Source: Betaproteobacteria bacterium
GTDB lineage: Bacteria; Pseudomonadota; Gammaproteobacteria; Tethybacterales; Tethybacteraceae
Reading direction: 5' to 3'
Assembly (NCBI GenBank): GCA_026710225.1
Contig: JAPORI010000141.1
Span: 1 to 16,804, forward strand
DNA length: 16,804 nucleotides
Shown here: positions 13,686 through 16,804 of the stretch, piece after piece
How the letters are laid out: every line of letters starts with the position of its first letter
Numbering within the stretch: the stretch's first letter is position 1
Translations under genes and position numbers: made by a program
The notes under the pieces: model-generated
Told to the model about the DNA's origin: nothing
Seen by the model: only the letters and a program-made list of their open reading frames with translations
Database searches by the model: none

Positions 13686-15700
13686 CGGAAACGAAACTGC
13701 CTGAGCAGAGCATCGACCGTCGGCGGCCGCTGGCGCAGGGCGCAAAAGTTATCGATAGCCGGGCGCGATCCGCCGCGGGCCAGAATCTCGCTGCGAAACC
13801 GCTTGCCGGGTGCAGCCAACCGCTTGCCGGCTCTGGCAAACAAGGCGTAGGCGTCGGCGGCGAGCACTTCCGCCCACAGATAACTGTAGTAGCCGGCGGC
13901 ATAGCCGCCGGCGAAGATATGCCCGAAACTGCAGGGAGTGCGATCGCCGCGCAGCGTCGGCCCGACCGTATATTCGCGCTGCACTTGCCGCCATAGCGCA
14001 AGCGGATCGGCTCCCCGGGGATGGTCATGCAGCCTGAGGTCGTAGACCAGAAAACCCAACTGGCGGAGAGTACGCATCCCGGCCAGGAAAGTGCGGCCGC
14101 CGACCAGCCGCCTGAGCAGCCCGGCCGGCAGCGGCTGGCCGGTTTGCTCGTGCCGGGACATTTCCCGGATCACTTCCGGCCGCCAGGCGAAGTTCTCCAT
14201 GAACTGGCTGGGCAACTCGATCGCATCCCACTCGACCATATTCATCCCCGCCACCTGATAGTCATCCTGCTCGGAAAGCAGGTGATGCAGAGCGTGCCCC
14301 ATCTCGTGATAGAGGGTGACGACCTCGTCCCAGTTGAGCCGCGGCTGCCTGCCAGCAGCGCCGGCGGCCGAGAAATTGCAGCAAATCAGCGCAACCGGCA
14401 ACTGCTGCTTTCCGGCAAGCAGGCAGCCGGTTTGAATGTCGTGTGCCCAAGCGCCGCCGGACTTGCCGGGCCGGGCCGCGAAATCCGCATACAGCAGGCC
14501 AATCTCGCGGCGATTGCGGTTGACCAGACGGAAGACCTGCACATCCGGATGCCAGACCGGCGCTGATGTCGGCTCGAATCGCACGCCAAACAGTCTCCTG
14601 ATGCAGGCAAACAGACCGGCGATCACCTCTTGTTGGCCGAAGTGCTCGCGAATACGCGCCTCGGCAATCCCAAACTCGCGCTCGCGCAGTCGTTCGGAAA
14701 CGAACGACAGGTCCCAGGCAGCCAGATCGGCAATCCCGTATTCGCGGGCGGCAAAGCCGGCCAGCATCCGCAATTCGCGACGAGCTGCCTGCCGGGCTGG
14801 GCGCCCGATCCGATCGGCCAGTTTCAGCACCGCCTGCGGGTTGCCGGCCATCCGCCTATCAAGCACCATCTGCGCATAACTTGGGTGGCCGAGCAGTTGC
14901 GCCTGCTCGGCACGCAGCCCAACCAGTTGCCGGATGATGCCGGTGTTGTCGCGGCCCTTCGGACCCAGGCTGCTGCAGCGGGCGTTGCGCAGCATGAGCA
15001 TCTGCCGGCGGGCGCGCCGATCCGAGCAGTGGCGCATCAGCGCAACATAGGACGGATCAAGCAGCGGAAAGCGCCAGCCGCCACCGGGCTTGCAATGCGC
15101 GGCACGCAGATCATCAGGCATATCGGCAAGCGCTTTCTCGTCATCAATATCAACATGACCAACCGCGGTTGCGGTGCGCAGGTTGCGCTCGAAGCGCTCG
15201 GCAAGCTGCGCGGCACGCTTGCGCAGTGAGCGAAGCCTGGTTTTTTGCGCCGCCGGCAGACTCACTCCGGCCTGCTCGAAGTCGGCCAAGGATTCGGCAA
15301 GTATCCGCCGGCGCACTGCCGAGTGGTCATTTGCATCCTCTTTTGCCAGTTGCGCAACCCGCTGCTGCAAGCCGCGGTGCTGGCCGAGCACTGACGCGGT
15401 TTCCTGCACCCGGGGCAGAACCTCTGCATAGGCTTTCGCCCAGCGACTGTCGCCGGTAACCGCCTGCATGTGATGGAGAAGCCCGAATTGCCGATCGATG
15501 CTCTCGTCGAGCTCGGCCAGCGAATCCATCACCTCATCCCAGGCCGGCGCGCCGGTGTTGGCCGCAATCTGCCGGGCAGTTGCGCAGGCGCGCGCGCAGG
15601 AAGCCCGGGTTGCGGCAGCCGATTCCTGCGGCGTTGCCCTGGCAAATGGCAGTCGGGTCACACCGGGTTCCTGAACCCGTCTTGTCTTTCCAGACTTCAT
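13682..15700 (-). CDS. prlC: Oligopeptidase A-type zinc metallopeptidase (M3 family)
   Basis: This 672-residue protein is a cytoplasmic M3A thimet-type peptidase that degrades short peptides, including cleaved signal peptides in E. coli. The zinc motif HEMGH is at residues 465-469 (ligands His465, His469, catalytic Glu466). The third ligand Glu495 lies in WDAIELPSQFMENFAW, which is diagnostic for the oligopeptidase A branch. Other conserved blocks are AWAHDIQTG (417-425) and GHIFAGGYAAGYYSYLWAEVLAADAYALF near the C-terminus, and the protein ends VDALLRQFRFR as usual. ATG 15700 is used; no strong Shine-Dalgarno sequence is visible. It is the first gene of the leftward block peptidase-xthA-ffs-dnaX and diverges from the gene at 15776. 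Confidence 0.95.
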   Translation of the reverse strand: MKSGKTRRVQEPGVTRLPFARATPQESAAATRASCARACATARQIAANTGAPAWDEVMDSLAELDESIDRQFGLLHHMQAVTGDSRWAKAYAEVLPRVQETASVLGQHRGLQQRVAQLAKEDANDHSAVRRRILAESLADFEQAGVSLPAAQKTRLRSLRKRAAQLAERFERNLRTATAVGHVDIDDEKALADMPDDLRAAHCKPGGGWRFPLLDPSYVALMRHCSDRRARRQMLMLRNARCSSLGPKGRDNTGIIRQLVGLRAEQAQLLGHPSYAQMVLDRRMAGNPQAVLKLADRIGRPARQAARRELRMLAGFAAREYGIADLAAWDLSFVSERLREREFGIAEARIREHFGQQEVIAGLFACIRRLFGVRFEPTSAPVWHPDVQVFRLVNRNRREIGLLYADFAARPGKSGGAWAHDIQTGCLLAGKQQLPVALICCNFSAAGAAGRQPRLNWDEVVTLYHEMGHALHHLLSEQDDYQVAGMNMVEWDAIELPSQFMENFAWRPEVIREMSRHEQTGQPLPAGLLRRLVGGRTFLAGMRTLRQLGFLVYDLRLHDHPRGADPLALWRQVQREYTVGPTLRGDRTPCSFGHIFAGGYAAGYYSYLWAEVLAADAYALFARAGKRLAAPGKRFRSEILARGGSRPAIDNFCALRQRPPTVDALLRQFRFR
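15664..15679. promoter_or_regulatory. Perfect 7-bp palindrome near the divergent promoter
   Basis: cgggttc-ct-gaacccg is a perfect inverted repeat inside the first codons of the M3 peptidase gene, about 30 bases upstream of the TATAAT box for the rightward gene. The position would suit a regulator of the rightward promoter. It may also be fortuitous coding sequence. Confidence 0.3.
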
Positions 15701-15708
15701 CGCCGATG

Positions 15709-15714
15709 TATAAT
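15709..15714 (+). promoter_or_regulatory. Consensus -10 box upstream of the 15776 gene
   Basis: A perfect TATAAT, immediately preceded by TG, lies 61 bases before ATG 15776. No good -35 sits 16-18 bases upstream (the hexamer there is ctttcc), so the promoter may rely on the -10 region or an activator. The predicted transcript would start near 15721, inside the dyad described next. Confidence 0.45.
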
Positions 15715-15745
15715 TGTCAGGTGGATTATCAATCCGCCCGTCAAT
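15713..15745. promoter_or_regulatory. 33-bp imperfect palindrome in the divergent intergenic region
   Basis: Fifteen-base arms, attgtcaggtggatt (15713-15727) and aatccgcccgtcaat (15731-15745), around the centre atc are inverted repeats matching at 12 of 15 positions. The dyad overlaps the TATAAT box and the expected transcription start of the rightward gene and lies just upstream of the leftward peptidase gene. Its length and placement fit an operator bound by a dimeric repressor controlling both genes, or a 5'-UTR hairpin in the rightward mRNA. No regulator gene is visible nearby. Confidence 0.5.
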
Positions 15746-15775
15746 CTCGGCACCTGATTCAAATTCCCTGATTTC

Positions 15776-16648
15776 ATGCGCACAGTAAGAACAATTCTAG
15801 CGGCTATCTTGCTGCTTGGCAGCATCGGGCTGGGAGGAGTGACTCTGGCGTTGTTCACTTCGCCACTCAAGACACCGCTTTTTGCGCTCGGAAACTTTGA
15901 AATAGCCCACTGGATGGCTACGGCAGTTCTGGGATTGATTTTTCTGGCCGGTGCGATAAAGACCTTTACCGGTAGCGGCAAGAGCACTCCGGTCCGAAAA
16001 GCCGCCCCGGCCCCGGCAAAAGCGGCACGGCCGGCCGCCGCCAAAAAGACTGAAACCGAGGCAGCCCCCGAAGCCAGTCCGAGCCCAGCAGGAGCCGACG
16101 CAGCGCCGGCGGCGGAGGCAACCAGCACCAAGCCAATGGTGTCCCCCGAAGAACAGACGCAGGGCCCAGACGATGATGATGACGGCATGAGTCTGGAAAT
16201 CAAGCAAAAAGTGAAAAGGCTGGTCAATCTTGAACAAAAGACCATAACCAATGACATCGCCCGCGAACTGGTGATTGAATACTATCCGGAACTGGCCGAG
16301 TTGATTTACCGCATTGATGACCCCAAGTCGCTTGAGACCTTCACCCGGCACATCATCGGCATCGCCCGCATTCGCCTGAAACTATCCGACAAGCATCTGG
16401 CTGACGACCAGTTCTCGAATTTCCAGCGCCGCCTCTTTGACGCCGAGAATGATGAAGTACTCAAGATGTACGCGCCCAAAGATCAGGGCAGCATGAGCGA
16501 AGCTCAAAAGCCGTTCTACGGCAAGGCGGTCGATGAGCGACACTGGGAAAAAATGCAGCGCACCCTGCGCGCCGAAGGGGATGACTGGCGCGGCATTTCG
16601 GTCAAGAACGCAAAGTCGATACTTTCCGAAACCGGCAAGCGCCGGTAG
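15776..16648 (+). CDS. Two-helix membrane protein with cytoplasmic alpha-helical domain, unknown function
   Basis: I do not recognise this 290-residue protein. Two transmembrane helices (about 5-28 and 44-64) with a short loop form an N-terminal hairpin. Positive charges at both ends (Arg2/Arg5, and Lys62 onward) predict both termini in the cytoplasm. An Ala/Pro/Lys-rich linker (65-125) and an acidic cluster of five Asp (132-136) lead to a folded, mostly helical domain (138-290). That domain has recognisable blocks such as VNLEQKTITNDIARELVIEYYPELAELIYRIDDP (149-182) written here as a helical pair, HIIGIARIRLKL (192-203) and RRLFDAENDEVLKMY (218-232). No catalytic motif is evident. It may be a membrane-tethered adaptor. 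A lysophospholipid acyltransferase-like gene begins 5 bp downstream, suggesting an envelope role. Confidence 0.8.
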   Translation: MRTVRTILAAILLLGSIGLGGVTLALFTSPLKTPLFALGNFEIAHWMATAVLGLIFLAGAIKTFTGSGKSTPVRKAAPAPAKAARPAAAKKTETEAAPEASPSPAGADAAPAAEATSTKPMVSPEEQTQGPDDDDDGMSLEIKQKVKRLVNLEQKTITNDIARELVIEYYPELAELIYRIDDPKSLETFTRHIIGIARIRLKLSDKHLADDQFSNFQRRLFDAENDEVLKMYAPKDQGSMSEAQKPFYGKAVDERHWEKMQRTLRAEGDDWRGISVKNAKSILSETGKRR

Positions 16649-16653
16649 ACCCG

Positions 16654-16804
16654 TTGCTCGTTAATTTTCGCTCGGCGCTGTTTATCGCCGCAATGGCGAT
16701 TCTGACTGTGGGCTTTTCGCTTACCGCACCTTTTCTCATGCTGCTGCCGCGCCAGACTCGCTGGCGGGCAATGGCCTGCTGGAACCGCAGCGTTATCTGG
16801 GCAC
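16654..16804 (+). CDS. Partial gene: PlsC-like 1-acyl-glycerol-3-phosphate acyltransferase (N-terminus)
   Basis: The open frame starting at TTG 16654 runs to the window end. It encodes a hydrophobic N-terminus (LFIAAMAILTVGFSLTAP) followed by LLPRQTRWRAMACWNRSVIW, the pattern preceding the catalytic HX4D motif in bacterial lysophospholipid acyltransferases (membrane helix, LLPR, then an R...WNR...W helix). The catalytic motif itself lies beyond the edge, so the assignment rests on this pattern only. The start lies 5 bp after the previous stop without a clear Shine-Dalgarno sequence; ATG 16693 is an alternative but would cut into the helix. Confidence 0.6.
   Translation, partial: MLVNFRSALFIAAMAILTVGFSLTAPFLMLLPRQTRWRAMACWNRSVIWA

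Noticed and set aside
12960..13850. 296-residue plus-strand frame
   Set aside because: It is a complementary shadow of xthA, which has every catalytic residue, and has no recognisable domain.

Overview
The window is chromosomal DNA from a Gram-negative bacterium, most likely a gammaproteobacterium. Supporting features are lipid A and Kdo synthesis genes (lpxK, kdsB), an AmpD very close to the enterobacterial form, an oligopeptidase A-type M3 peptidase, c553/c4-type cytochromes, and a short 4.5S-type SRP RNA just upstream of dnaX. Most of the window is GC-rich and tightly packed, with 4-bp overlaps (ATGA, GTGA) and alternative TTG/GTG starts. The exact lineage cannot be fixed from sequence alone. 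Ankyrin proteins in a high-GC background are compatible with a host-associated or particle-associated lifestyle, but do not prove it.

Layout: (1) 26-1060 is an exported ankyrin-repeat protein, convergent with a MOSC-domain protein (1075-1632, minus). (2) 1767-3620 is a polytopic GT39/ArnT-like glycosyltransferase, convergent with manC (3647-5071, minus), which makes GDP-mannose. (3) 5103-8239 is a five-gene plus-strand unit of lpxK, a Trm112-like zinc ribbon (ycaR), kdsB, ampD and an alpha/beta-hydrolase. It joins lipid A/Kdo synthesis to peptidoglycan recycling, and its first gene diverges from manC across only 31 bp. (4) 8369-10330 is a second plus-strand unit: two translationally coupled monoheme cytochromes c followed by a C-terminal processing protease. 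(5) 10331-11156 is a visibly AT-richer patch with two small minus-strand genes of unknown function, one secreted and slightly ankyrin-like, the other a small membrane protein that appears frameshifted at a T6 run next to a hairpin. (6) 11157-15700 is a minus-strand housekeeping block, transcribed in the order M3 oligopeptidase, exonuclease III, SRP RNA (ffs), dnaX. (7) 15776-16648 is an unrecognised two-helix membrane protein with a cytoplasmic alpha-helical domain. It diverges from the peptidase across a region with two dyad symmetries and a perfect TATAAT box, and is followed by the start of an acyltransferase (PlsC-like) gene cut by the window edge.

Functionally the window is dominated by cell-envelope building (GDP-mannose, lipid A, Kdo, sugar transfer, murein recycling, periplasmic proteolysis, phospholipid acylation), plus electron transfer and DNA/protein maintenance genes. 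I found no CRISPR array, transposase, integrase, tRNA or rRNA. The least explained parts are the AT-rich patch at 10331-11156 and the gene at 15776 with its control region.
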